A DNA stretch of 64,000 bases from Psoroptes ovis (GCA_002943765.1 PQWQ01000012.1:1116001-1180000), one strand, 5' to 3'. Counted from the stretch's first letter, positions 40,496 to 53,163 are shown. Translations and numbers: made by a program. The notes: generated by a model from the letters alone, not told the origin.

Positions 40496-41184
40496 TTTGG
40501 CGATTTTTTTTTTTTTTGACTTGTTTACAATGAAAATATGAAAATTATTGATTGATCGATGATTATGATCAAAAATAAATTCAATATATAGTAATATAAT
40601 GTAATGTAAATGAACAATATTACAAATAATAAATTCAACTCCAATTATATAAACTCATTAAATTGTTTTTAATTCAATCATTGAATCAATTTAAACTCGT
40701 TAAATTTTTTTTTCGAATATTTCTTAAATCACCAATTGAACGATCATTGATTTTCATTCAAATATGATCAATGGCCAGCAGCAGCAACGGTAGCATCAGG
40801 AACAAAATTTTTACAAGGAAAAACTCTTGAACCTTTCTTACTCAAATGTTTTCAATAAATTCAACCAAACAAACGAAAATCGGTTTTTATTTTGTTACTA
40901 TTTTTATTAAAAGGGGAAAATAAAAGGACAAATGTTTTTTCTTATTTTTCTTTTGAATTAATATGATGTAAACGCAATGATGATGATGATTATCAGTTAA
41001 AATTGAATATGTAAAACATCCAAATAAATAAAAAAAATGTAAAAACCAAAACAAAAAGAAAACACATAAGCAACAGCGACTATTTCGACTTCAAGTGGTT
41101 CACTCGGGTCCCTTTTTCGCAGTGTTTTGATTTGTTGAAATTTGTTGTTTAACATTTTGAAAAATAATTTTTTTGAAAACCAAA
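40496..41184. promoter_or_regulatory. Divergent promoter interval, AMFR / PET100
   Basis: 689 bp separate the two start codons of head-to-head genes. It must contain both promoters and 5' untranslated regions. No TATA box or initiator could be assigned with confidence in such AT-rich sequence. Confidence 0.5.
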
Positions 41185-41394
41185 ATGGGACACTGGATCC
41201 TTGAAGTAACGAAAATTGGCATCTACATCGGATTACCACTGTCTTCATTCATTATATTTAATCATCCAAAATTTTATGGTCCAATCTTATATGAATGGCG
41301 ACAAAAAACTAAACCGTTCACCACAAATGATGAAATTTTACGTCGTCGACAACAAGAATATGAACAAATAATGGCCGAAGATGCGGATGATTGA
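41185..41394 (+). CDS. PET100: PET100-like cytochrome c oxidase assembly factor
   Basis: A single-exon 69-residue protein. It has the short PET100 layout: an N-terminal segment MGHWILEVTKIGIYIGLP that is partly hydrophobic (membrane anchor, roughly residues 8-25), then the phrase FIIFNHPKFYG, then a charged helical tail rich in Arg, Gln and Glu. PET100 proteins sit in the mitochondrial inner membrane and assist assembly of respiratory complex IV. The start is the first ATG in a good context (CAAAATGG). The length is close to the human protein (about 73). The match rests on size and the N-terminal pattern, so it is less certain than its neighbours. The 3' end lies only about 210 bp from the convergent HGD stop. 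Confidence 0.78.
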   Translation: MGHWILEVTKIGIYIGLPLSSFIIFNHPKFYGPILYEWRQKTKPFTTNDEILRRRQQEYEQIMAEDADD

Positions 41395-41532
41395 TGCGAA
41401 TTTATTTTGATTTTAAGATTAATTATTATTATGAATTAATTTCGTATCTTTTTTTCGTAATCATGTATTGTATATTAACTGAATGAGTTTTTTTTTTTTG
41501 GTTTTCAATTTGTTAATTTGTGGTTAGTAGAT

Positions 41533-41538
41533 AATAAA
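41533..41538 (+). terminator. Probable poly(A) signal of PET100
   Basis: AATAAA, 139 bp after the PET100 stop and followed by a T-rich tract. On the opposite strand an AATAAA (TTTATT at 41401-41406) would serve HGD. If both are used, the two 3' untranslated regions overlap. Confidence 0.5.
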
Positions 41539-41608
41539 AATTTTGTATTTCAAATGATTTTTTTTTTTTGAAAAATTTTCTAATCATTATTTTTGATTGA
41601 TTCCATTT

Positions 41609-43018
41609 CTACATTTGACCATCAAAATTTTTTTTCAATCCAGACCAACATTTATAATAATCTTCATCCAGAATACCACGATTCAATGACCAATTTGTCA
41701 AGCGTAATTGTAAGGAACTCTCAAACATAAATGCCATCGTTCCTTCAGCAACACGTGTTGGTTGTAATTTGTCATTAGTTGCTTTCTCGAAACAATCATT
41801 ATCAGGACCATGTGGTGTCATCATTGAATGTAAACTAGCACCGCCAGGACGAAAACCATCTTCTTTAGCTTCATATGAGCCCAGTATTAAACCCATAAAT
41901 TCACTCATACAATTACGATGATAATATGGTGGACGAAATGTATCGGTTGCAACTGACCAACGTGGTGGAAATATAACAAAATCAGCGATCGCAACACCTG
42001 GTTTTGTTGATGGACATGTTAATACAGTGAATATTGATGGATCAGCATGATCATATGAAACAGTATTGAATACCATGAATTTTGATAGATCATATTTATA
42101 TGGTACATAATTACCATACCATGCGACAACATCAAATGGACTATGATCCATTTCTGATATGAATAAATTACCACAATATTTATTGATTACTTCGTATTTG
42201 ATTTGATCTTTATCTTCATAATATGCAACCGGTGTTAAGAAATGTCTTGGATTCGCTAGGCCATTTGCACCGATTGGACCCAAATTAGGCAGTATAAAAT
42301 GACCATCAAACACTTCCAATATATAACCTCGACTCGGTTCAGTAACATCGACAGTAAATTTCATACCTTGTTGAATGACACCGATTTCATTTGGTGATAT
42401 TGTCATTTTACCGAATTCAGTTTTAATATAAAGTGTTCCTTGTTGCGGTACAATCAAAAAATCACCATCCGAATTATGCAAACATCGATGTTTCATTGAA
42501 TCATTAACGGTATAAATATGAACGGCCATACCATTACGAGTACTTGAATCACCAGCACCACAAATCGTATTTAAACCATCAACAAAATCGACAGATTTTT
42601 TATCCGAAGCAGGTATCGGAAATGGTTTCCATCGTAGCTGATTTGGTGTTTGCGGTACATCATTCCAATCGGATTTCATATTTTTTTGTTCATACATTCG
42701 AAATGGTTGATGTAAAACCGATGGACGAATACGAAAAAACCATGTACGTTTATTGGTTTCTCTTGGTGCAGTGAATGCCGAGCCAGATAATTGTTCAGAA
42801 TAAAGTTTATAAGGACATATTTGTGGATTATTTTGCAATTCAGGCAATGCACCTGGACATCTTGGATCTTCGGAACGAAATTCATTACCGAATCCTGATT
42901 TATACTGTTTGATCAAATTGAACCAAAAAAAAAGTGACAGTAAGTCAAGAGTGAATAATTCATGAATTCAAAAGAAAAAAAATAAAAAGTCACATACCTT
43001 TAAATTCAAAAAACTCAT
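41609..43018 (-). CDS. HGD: Homogentisate 1,2-dioxygenase
   Basis: A non-haem iron dioxygenase that opens the ring of homogentisate to maleylacetoacetate in tyrosine and phenylalanine breakdown; cytosolic. There are two coding exons: 43018-42998 (seven codons, MSFLNLK) and 42904-41609, giving 438 residues against 445 in human. The 93-bp intron is AAG|GTATGT...AAACAG|TAT. The family start motif YKSGFGNEF follows the junction directly. The active-site set is complete: base His293 in DHADPSIFTV, iron ligands His336 and Glu342 in YYHRNCMSEFMG, and His372 in TPHGPDNDCFE. Similarity to animal HGD is high throughout. It is head-to-head with AIFM1 and tail-to-tail with PET100. An ATG at 42916 lies inside the intron and is unlikely to be the start. 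Confidence 0.97.
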
Positions 43019-43938
43019 TTTAAAAATAAAATTTTTTCAACCGATATGTTTTCAACCAATGAAATGGAATATTTTGAATATTTTTTTTCAAAATGAATTT
43101 TTTTCAAGAATTTATACTTTTATCTACGAAAATATTTTCACTTTTTAAATAAGTTCTTATTTATCAGAGATTAAAAATATCTGCTTAAATATCCTTCAAA
43201 ATGGAAAGGAAAATGGTGAAAACCTGTTTCGACAAAAATTTTATAAATTAAAAAAACATAAAAAACACCTAAGAAAAAGAATTTCAAAATTGAAAATAAT
43301 CAATCAATTAGATAAATAAGATGAATAAGAAATGATGATGATCATCATCATCATCTGACAATCAGTGAATGTCCTTGATTGTTTACTTTTTTCGTTAAGG
43401 AAAAAAATATTTAATTAATTATTTGCAATGATTAATTGTAATGTTTGTTATTATTATTATACAAATATAAAAAACAACATTTTACATCACAGTTGTCAAA
43501 TGTAATATTGATTTTTTAAAATTGATTAAAACGAAAAAATAAAGGTATATCTCCATCATTGACAAACGACACCATATCATCTCATCAAAAATACAAGAAG
43601 AAAGACGCAAAAGATGAACTAAACATAAAATGAACTGAACAGAAAATGCTTAGTTTTTCATTTTGAAAAAAAAACATAATAACATGATTAATTGGTATTC
43701 GTGATTGATAATCACGAATGATAATTTTGTTTTTTTGGATTGAATTCAATTTTTTTTCATTTTTTTGAATTGAAAACCTGAAATTGAATTCAAATTTGAT
43801 TTAATAGATGGCTGGATCATTCTGTCAAGCAGTGTCTGTATTTGTCACATGTTTTTGTTTCATTTCATTCATTCATTCATCAATTTTTGTTGGATTCTTT
43901 AATTAAAATTTTTAAATAATTTTAATTAATTACAAAAA
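43019..43938. promoter_or_regulatory. Divergent promoter interval, HGD / AIFM1
   Basis: 920 bp between the two start codons of head-to-head genes. AT-rich with short homopolymers; no gene. Promoter elements could not be assigned individually. Confidence 0.5.
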
Positions 43939-45909
43939 ATGATATTACTACGGAATTTTTGTAAATCTATTCCCATTAAAAATACATTTAAAAATTCATT
44001 TCTTTATCAAAATGTAAAATATAATGAAAATATAAGCAATAAATTCATGCCATCAAATTCGAATCGTTCATTTTCATCGACCATCAAACCACAGCCACAA
44101 CATCGACAACAACAACAAACAAAAGATTATACTTTGATATATAAATGGTTATCAATCGGTACATTAGTGCTTGGGGTACCATATTTATATTATTATAAAA
44201 ATAAATCGCATCTACGATCTAAAACGCCCAATGAAATTATTGTTGATGATAAAATTAAATCATCAAATGTCATTAACCATAAAGATAGTGATGATGAATT
44301 GCGCATGAAGCCTATTGAAAATTTACCTGAAATCGTACCATATTTAATAATTGGTGGTGGTCCAAGTGGATTTTCAGCTGCACGTACCATACGTGGTAAT
44401 GATCCAACTGCACGCGTTCTGATTGTCACTGAAGAGAATCATTTTCCATATACACGAACACCTTTAACCAAAGAATTATGGTTTAGTGGTTTAGATAATT
44501 CACAGTTAAGTTTTAAACAATATAATGGTAAAGAAAGAAGTATTTATTTCGAGAATGAAGAATTTTATCTACCATTAAGTGAATTAATGAATGAAACATC
44601 GAATCATGGTGGTATTTCAGTATTAAAACAACATAAAATCATTGAATTAAATACTGAATTGAATGAAGTAAAATTAGATAATGGACAAAAAATAAAATAT
44701 AATAAATGTATCATAACGACTGGATCGAAACCGAAAAATTTTCCATGTTTTCAACAAGCAATCGATAATGATGAAACAAATAAAATCCGAGAAAAAATAA
44801 TACTATATCGTTATCCTGAAAATTATCAACATATAAATAGATTATTACCGAAATTGAAATCATTAACATTAATTGGTAATGGTTTTGTATCGAGTGAATT
44901 GGCATTTTCATTAATTGAACGTTCAAAAAAATTAAAATCAAATGTCAAAATTAATCATATTTTTGAAGAAAATGGTGTACTTGATGATATTTTGCCCGAT
45001 TATCTGAGTGAATGGTGTACTGATCGCATCAAAGATGAAAGTAAGTATCCATCATTTATGTAAGCCAATGATGCTTAATCTAATTTGTGTCAAATTCAAT
45101 TTAATTAAGATGTAAATGTCATAACGAATGTAAAAATTGATAGTGTTCAACTTAATGATAAAAATAGCGATGAATTAATATTGAAATTATCAAATGGTCA
45201 AACAATCAACACTGAATTATGTATTATTGATAATGGTTTGGAACCTAATGTTGATTTAGCTAATTCAGCTAAATTTGAAATCGATACAATCAATGGTGGT
45301 ATTGTAGCCAATTCTGAATTACAATTACAATCGAACATATGGGCCGCTGGTGATGTTGTTAGTTTTTATGATGAAAAATATCGTTTAAGACGTCGTAATT
45401 ATCATCATGATAATGCAATATATACTGGTCGTTTAGCTGGTGATAATGCAAGCATTTCAAATTATAATAATAAAAAACAAAAAAAATATTCCCATTATTC
45501 AAGATTTTGGTCTGACCTTGGTTCTGAAATTGGTTTCGAAGCAATCGGTATGATTGATTCGAAAAAATATTCAACATTTGCAATGTTTGCCAAAACAACT
45601 GATGATGATAATGAAAAAAATGACCAATATAAATATGAAAGAGGTGTATTATTTTATTTGAATGATGATAAAACAATTGTAGGCATTATATTATGGAATA
45701 TATTTGATGTTGAAAATATGCATATTGCACGTAGAATATTATCGAATGGTATGAAAAATAAAGACTTGAATGATGTTGCGCGATTATTTTCATTATATCC
45801 ATCATCTTCATCTAAGATTGAAGATTTTAATGATAATAATAATAATAATAATAATAATAATGGTAAAATGAATGAACAACAACAAAATAGTAACAAGAAA
45901 ATTGATTAG
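43939..45909 (+). CDS. AIFM1: Apoptosis-inducing factor 1, mitochondrial
   Basis: A flavoprotein NADH oxidoreductase of the mitochondrial intermembrane space, needed for respiratory complex maintenance and, on release, for caspase-independent death. Exons 43939-45040 and 45110-45909 join in phase 1 (GAAA|GTAAGT...TTAAG|AT) to 633 residues, near the human 613. The N-terminus is basic and Ser/Asn-rich, fitting a mitochondrial presequence, followed by a membrane segment at about residues 70-86. The FAD-binding GGGPSG is at 139-144; the NAD-binding GNGFVSSE is at 313-320. The second FAD motif IWAAGDVVSFYD follows in exon 2, then the C-terminal domain signatures FWSDLG, GFEAIG and VGIILWNIF. The last 40 residues are Asn- and Gln-rich and probably disordered. 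HDC follows on the same strand after 449 bp. Confidence 0.95.
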
Positions 45910-46358
45910 TTTTTTTCTGTAATTTTGTCTCGGAATTTTTCATTTATGTTTTAAAAAATATTTTAAATAATATTAATCATTATATTTTGTAATATTTATC
46001 TTTTTTTCCCATTGAGCCTAAATGATTGATCTATTCATTAATAATAATGTATTAATTTAATAATTGTAATTTGTCAACATTAATTAACGTATTAATGGAT
46101 GTTAATTAAATTTTTTTCCATTTTGTGTGCGATTCCCAATTGAATTTCTCACACGAAATGCACTCGAATTCATTCATCCATCCATCCTTGGGATCTATTC
46201 TGTTTATTCTACTTTAAGGGATTGCAGATAAGGATTCTGGCTAAATGTAAAAATTATGTTTCATTCGATTTTTGATCATCGTCAAGTGAAGATGAACTAG
46301 TTATTTTCTAAATCATCTTGTTTAGTGTTTATTTTTGTAATTTAAAAAATTAATAATA
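45910..46358 (+). other. AIFM1-HDC intergenic interval
   Basis: 449 bp containing the AIFM1 3' untranslated region and the HDC promoter. I see no clean AATAAA for AIFM1; ATTAAA occurs near 46105. A small CATC run lies near 46175. Confidence 0.5.
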
Positions 46359-48547
46359 ATGGATTGGGAAGATTTTCGTAAATTCGGTAAAGAATTAGTC
46401 GATTACATTGCTGATTATTTGATTACGATACGTGAAAGACGAGTGTTTCCGGATGTAAAACCTGGTTATATGCGATCATTGATACCGGAATCGGCACCTA
46501 AAGATGGTGAAAATTGGTCAAATATATTTGCTGATATTGAACGAGTCATTATGCCCGGTATAACACATTGGCAATCACCATATATGCATGCATATTTTCC
46601 AGCATTAAATTGTCCAGCATCATTACTTGGCGATATGTTAGCTAATGCTATCAATGCATTAGGTTTTACATGGGCATCATGTCCAGCTTGTACTGAATTA
46701 GAAATTATTGTTATGGATTGGCTTGGACAAATGATAAATTTACCTGATGAATTTTTGCATAGCCGTTCAAATGGTAAAGGTGGTGGTGTCATACAAACAA
46801 CAGCATCAGAAGCAACATTTGTCGCATTATTGGCTGCACGTACCGAAATGATAAGTAGAATTAAAGAAGAATATGATGATGATACACTAGATGATGCTTA
46901 CATTAATAGCCGCTTAGTGGCATATTGTTCTGATCAAGCACATTCGTCAGTAGAGAAAGCTGGCCTAATCGGTTTGGTTAAAATGCATTTCATTGAAACA
47001 GATGATAATTATTCATTGCGTGGTGATAAATTAATCGAAACAATTGAACAAGATAAGAAAAATGGTTTGATACCATTCTTTTTGTGTGCAACATTAGGCA
47101 CTACTGGTGCTTGTGCATTTGATAATATTGAAGAATTAGGACCGATAGCATTTGATGAAAATATTTGGATACATGTTGATGCTGCATATGCTGGCACAGC
47201 ATTCATTTGTCCTGAATATCGCCAATGGATGAATGGTATCAATTGGATACAAAGTTTTGCATTCAATCCATCAAAATGGATGATGGTTCATTTTGATTGT
47301 ACGGCTATGTGGGTTAAAAATAATAATTCATTACATCGTACATTTAATGTTGATCCATTATATTTGAAACATGATAATACTGGTTTGGCTATCGATTTTA
47401 TGCATTGGCAAATACCATTAAGTAAACGTTTTCGTGCATTGAAATTATGGTTTGTCATTCGTAATTATGGCATCGATGGATTGCAAAAACATATACATCG
47501 ATGTGTTGATTTGGCTGAAAAATTCGAAAATTTAATACGAAACGATGATGATAGATTTGAAATACCTGCTAAACGTCATTTAGGCTTGGTAGTTTTTCGT
47601 TTGAAAGGCCACAATCAATTGACAGAAATGTTGTTGAAAAAATTAAATTCAACTGGCAAATTACATTGTGTACCAGCATCACTAAAAGGTGTTTATGTCA
47701 TCCGTTTCACGGTAACATCAGCGGCAACAAATATGAACGACATTGAACGCGATTGGAAATTGATTAAAGAAATGGCCACCGTCGTGCTGGATGAACAATT
47801 ATCATTGAATTTAGCATCACCTTCAAAATCAAATGTAAATGATGCGAAAACACTTAATGAACGTAAAATTGATGAAAATCAATCAACAAATAATCGTACA
47901 CCATTATTGGGACAAATTAAGAAAAAATCACCAACATTTGGCACAAGTTTATTATTATCAAATTGTCCACATACACCAAAAATAATAAATGCTAGTTTTA
48001 TGGCCATTTTTGATAATAATATCAATGATGATTGTTATTATTATAAATATTTCAAAAATTTATCAAATTTAAATTCATTAAACTATAATAATATGGGCAA
48101 CAATAGTCATAATCGAAATCGAAAATCTCCATCATTACAATCGAATCAATCAATGAAAAATCAATCAGAATATGGACATAATGGCGATCAACATCAAGAG
48201 TCATCACCAATACAGCATCATCATCACCGTAAATCACAACAACACCAACAACATTCGAATCAGAATGCATTACGTTGTCGTATTAAAGGTCTGATGCTTA
48301 CAGATAAACAGCATAGTTTAGATTCACGTATGGATATGATTGATTCGTTTATGGCAAATAATTCAAATCATCAGCAGCAGACATTGGAAACTGACAATGA
48401 ATCGAATGACGACAATGGTTTGAATATTCATTCAATTTCATCAGGTAAATTTTTGTGTTTTTGTGTTTCAATTTAATTACAAAAATATTCAATTCAATGA
48501 TAGATGAACAAATCGAGCAAAATGATGGTGAATCAAATAAAACTTGA
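46359..48547 (+). CDS. Hdc: Histidine decarboxylase
   Basis: A PLP-dependent enzyme making histamine from histidine. Exons 46359-48444 and 48504-48547 (TCAG|GTAAAT...GATAG|AT) give 709 residues. The catalytic part (1 to about 480) is a group II decarboxylase: PLP lysine K306 in NPSKW, D274 in HVDAAYAG, H195 in SDQAHSSVEKA. HDC rather than dopa or tyrosine decarboxylase is indicated by Ser355 in WQIPLSKRFR (dopa decarboxylases carry Gly) and by overall likeness to insect Hdc, for example SSVEKAGLIGLV and SLKGVYVIRF. After about residue 485 comes a roughly 225-residue Asn/Ser/His/Gln-rich tail with no fold I recognise; long C-terminal extensions are usual in HDC. In arthropods histamine is a sensory neurotransmitter. 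It converges on WDR61 with 99 bp between stops. Confidence 0.93.
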
Positions 48548-48620
48548 GCGATTCGAACATGATGATGATTCGGATGAGAAGAGTTTTGATGATCGTTTGA
48601 TGATTTGTGGGCATTCCAAA

Positions 48621-48626
48621 AATAAA
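48621..48626 (+). terminator. Probable poly(A) signal of HDC
   Basis: AATAAA 74 bp after the HDC stop and only 21 bp before the WDR61 stop codon on the other strand. Cleavage 10-30 bp downstream would put the HDC transcript end inside the WDR61 last exon. Confidence 0.45.
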
Positions 48627-48646
48627 AATAATGATATCAACAATAA

Positions 48647-49885
48647 TTAAGCACAACCATAGATGCAAATTGATTTATCTTCTGAAACCGATGCTAATCT
48701 AGTACCGCTTGGATTAAATTTCAAACCCCATACTTGATCTTTATGTTGTTCGAATGTATTTAAACATTGTTTAGTATCAATATCCCATAATTTAACTGTT
48801 TTATCTGCAGAACTATAATAATTCAAATATTTAAAAAATTAATTTAAGAAATTGAAATAAAAAAGTTACAATATTATTTTTACCTTGAAGCAAAATGTTT
48901 ATTATCAGGTGAAAATGTTACATTCAATATTGATGAACCATGTCCAGACAATGTGGACAATAGTTCACCAGTTTTAACTTCATATACTTTTACATGACAA
49001 TCATCTGATCCTGATATCAAATATTTTCCATCATATGAATATGCTAATGAACGTATGGGCATTGCATGTCCTTCCAAAGTGGTCATTATTTTACCACTTT
49101 CAACATCATATAATTTGATCATACCATCGGTTGCACCACCAGCTATTTGTTTTGAATCATTTCTCTATGAAAATTTCAAATTAATTAAAATTAATTCAAA
49201 ATTCATCTAAGGATACTAACGATCGCAATACACATCGTAAATTTTCCCGTCGAATCCAATTCTTTGTTATTATATTTTTCACCAGTTTTTGTATCGTATA
49301 GAACAATTTTACCAGATTGTGTACATGTTCCTAAATATTCAGAATTCGGTGCAAACACAACAGTCCATGCATTAACTGGTCCAGCATCAATACTCAGAAT
49401 TTGTTCACCAGAATCTAAATTATATAAACGTATGATTGAATCTAATGAATTTGATGCTGCAATAGTTCCATTATGATTAATATCGACTGAAACAACTCCT
49501 AATGAATGTCCTTCGAATATGTATTGTAGATCAAGATTATCGTCTTGGTCACTTAAAAAATGGGATAAATAATAAAAAATAAATATGAGATTCAAGATAA
49601 TTAAAAAATACTCACATTTTCCAAGCTTTTACTGTATCATCCAGACTACCGGTAACGATATGTTCAACATTATCTGTTTCACTTTTACCCCATGATATTG
49701 ACCATATGGAATCATCATGAGCATTTTCTTGTGTATGTATCAGTTTAAATGTAGACGATGATGATGATGTTGTTGTTGATGATGATTGTATCATTGGTGA
49801 TAATGTCTAAATCATTGAAAAGGAAAATAAAACAGAATAAATAAACGAATTTAATGATTTCGGTAAACAATAAAAAATTTACCAT
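48647..49885 (-). CDS. WDR61: WD40-repeat protein WDR61 (SKI8)
   Basis: A seven-bladed WD40 propeller that acts as a scaffold in the Ski complex (cytoplasmic exosome-linked RNA decay) and, in animals, in the PAF1 transcription complex. Exons on the minus strand: 49885-49883, 49806-49616, 49551-49221, 49164-48884, 48812-48647, giving 323 residues (human 305). Family phrases are clear: ENAHDDSIWSISWG, VTGSLDDTVKAWK, EGHSLGVVSVDI, SIDAGPVNAWTV, LEGHAMPIRSL, LSGHGSSILNVTFSPD and HKDQVWGLKF. The most likely start is an exon contributing only the ATG (AAAGATG|GTAAAT). It joins in frame to ACATTATCACCA and gives MTLSPMIQ, with the human protein also beginning MT. Otherwise translation would begin at the internal ATG at 49794. 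A Ser/Thr-rich insert follows the start. Confidence 0.94.
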
Positions 49886-50579
49886 CTTTCTATGGTATTG
49901 ATGCCGAAAAAAACCCCCCAAAGACAAATTAATTTTAACCAAAAATGGCTGAAATGATTAATTGATTAATCAATTTAAAATTTCAAAATCCAGAATCTTT
50001 GACACAAGATCACATGTTCAATATCAGGGTACCCGTTCACAAAGGTGAGGACAAATGTTGTGAGGTGAACCCTATTGGGTTAACATAGACTCTTATATGT
50101 AAATAGGCACCACACATATGAGTATACAAACGAGACACACTAATGCCATCTATAATTCATTGTTCACATTCAGCTTGTTTATACAACAACAACAACAACA
50201 AAATTTTTAATATTTTAAGAATTCAATTTTTTTTTTTAAATTATGGATAAAAATCAGAATTATATTTGATTTTATTTATATAATTTTTTTTATTCATTTA
50301 TTTATTTATTCATTTTTAAAAATTTTTTTTTCGTTCATCAATTCATCAATAATTATAATAATAATAATAATAATCATAATAATAATCAAATAATAAGAAT
50401 AATTATCATAATAATCAAATTATAATCAAATAATTATTATCATAATTAATAATAATAATAATCAATATATGTATAATTTTATATTTATATATATCTATAT
50501 GTATATGTATGTATGTTTGTATATATAGATTTATATATAAATAATAATCATAGCGAAATAAATGTATATATGGAACAAG

Positions 50580-50597
50580 AAGAGAGAGAGAGAGAGA
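50580..50597. repeat. (AG)n microsatellite
   Basis: An uninterrupted AG dinucleotide run within low-complexity DNA between WDR61 and Galphaq. Confidence 0.85.
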
Positions 50598-53163
50598 TTT
50601 TTGTTGGTTTGTTTTAATTGTTTTATGATTAATTAATCATAATTTGGTTAATTAATTCAGTTTTTTTTGTGTTTTTTTTTAAATTTGAATAATTTTCAAT
50701 TTAAAATGTTTTCATTTATCATTTTACAAGCGCAGAAACGAGTGATAAATGATGACAAATGATGACTGAAGGTTGATGACAATCAGTTGATCAGTTTTTA
50801 CGGGGTCGAATGTGTAAAAAATTGCGAATGATGGAGATGATGATGATGATGACACAATTTGACAAGATGCAATTTTTGGTGTGAAGAATTTCAATGATGA
50901 TCATCATAAAAAAACGAGATAGATATTTAAAGATAATTAGAGATGTTTTAGTGATGAATCGAATCTTTAACGGGTGAATTTCATTTCTTATGTTCGGTTC
51001 TTATCTTTGATGAATGATGATATCTTCGAAAATAAAAATCATGGTACAAATGGATCGATGTGTAATTAGTGGATGGATGCATTCGGCATTAAATTCAATG
51101 ATCATTGTCAATGTTGTAGACACAGAGATAGAGAGAATTTTTTGGAGACAATCGATGATCTATAAATGATTCAGTTGATGATCGAACAGAATAATCAATG
51201 AAATTTGGTGGTCGTTTGTGGTCCAGTCACGTGTAATCGTATGTTTTCGTATGAAATATGATTAATGTGATGAATGGATATTGCAAACTAAATATTGAAA
51301 CTAATTTGGCCGAAAAAAATTATTGAATTAAATTGACTTGAATTTGATTTGATTTGATTGTAATTAAATATGATTGATTTCATTGGTTTGTATTTGTATA
51401 TGATCAAAATTGAAAATTAAGAACAAAAAAAAAAAAAAAATTAATTCAAAATCAAAACTAATATATATTTGACTTAACTCTGTATTGTATTGTATGTTTG
51501 ACTAAATTTGTTTACAATTTGAATCGAAATATTGTATTATAATCATTTGATAATAACTATTTGAAACCGGATTAATTATAGATTTATTGAATCAACGTGT
51601 GTTTGTATGTAATATTCAATTTGTAAATTTAAAACTTTAAATTTTCTAAAACAGAAACTGAATTAAATTTGATTCTATGGAAGGAAAAATCAATTTTTTT
51701 TTGTATTTTTCTTATTTGTTTTGGTTTTTTTTTTAAATGAATCGAATTGAATGTTTTTACGTGTATAATTTGTAATCTTTGATAAATTGAATGAAATCAA
51801 GAACAGAAAAATGAGAAAATCTTTGAAAATCTATGGATTTATACCTGTTTCTTGGATGGCTGCTGCTGCTGTTGTTGTTGTTTTAATGTTTTTTTATTTG
51901 ATTTTATGGAAAGATTTCTTCTATTTTTCGCCTTTTGTTTTTGTTTTGTACACAAGAATATAATGATCAATGAAATTTTCGTCGTTTTTAATGTGATTAT
52001 CGATCAAAGATGTTAATACTCAATGATCAATGAGTGATAATGGACACTGGACATTTTGAAGTTTATTTATTGGTTTTTTTTTTTTTTTTGTTTCTTTTGA
52101 TAGAAAAATGCTTGAAAATTGTTCGTGTGTGACTCTGTGGGTGTGTGCGTTTGTGTATTTACAAATATATCGATAACTTTGTATGCAGATATCAAAAAAA
52201 AAAAAAAAAAATCTTAAAATTCAGAGAAATAAAAAGTATTCAAAGAGTTATTTTCAAACTTTTGAATTGAAAAATTTCGCATAATTCCGTGTCCTTATAA
52301 CCGTAATGGAATCTTGACCTTTTCCTCTTTGAATTCTTGTTTTATTTCCAATAAATTTCGATTGATTGAATTGATGATGATGATGATGATAATTGAATTT
52401 AAATTGAATAATTCGTAAAATATAATTATAATAATAATAATAATTAATATACATAGAAATTTCAAAAAGAAATGTTTCAAAATAGATTTATTTTTGATTG
52501 GGTATGTAGACGTGTGTGTATGTGTTAAGGTGTAGGTGTTTGAATTTGGAAATTTGAAACATTTGTAATTTGATTATTTTTAATAATTGAAAAATAATGA
52601 TGTATCAATGAATTGATGAAAAATTAATTAATCGAATTGATTTGAATTAATTAATAAAAAAAAATTCAAATTAGTTTTGTTATTTGTTTCAATATATTTA
52701 TAGGTGTGTGTTCATTATTTATATTCATTTGCAGTTTTTTTTTCAGGTAAATTTTAGGTGAATTTTCATTGTGTTAATAATCATAATTATCATTGACTTT
52801 TTGTATTTGATTTGTATGTGTGTGTAGGTGTGTCGGTATGTGATTCAATTTATTTATATAAATATTCATAATTAATCAATTAATATTAATTTGTATAATT
52901 TGATTCAATTTTTTTTTTTTTGAATTTCTCATATAAAATGTATATGATAGTAATGATGGTAATAATTAAATAGATACAATTATTAAAAATTCAAATTATT
53001 TTCACAATCAATTTGTTTCAATGATTGATGATCAATGATTTATGGATGATGAATGATGATGATACAAATTAAATTATTCAAATTTCTTTCAAAAAAAAAA
53101 AAAAAAAAAAAAATCGAAATCAAAATTTTTTGGCATTTTAATGACTGTGTTTGTGTATGTTTC

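Noticed and set aside
42544..42885. Other-frame reading frames inside HGD
   Set aside because: Shadows of the conserved HGD exon.
45359..45896. Minus-strand frames of 105 and 80 codons opposite AIFM1
   Set aside because: They lie antisense to a clearly conserved exon and have only low-complexity composition.
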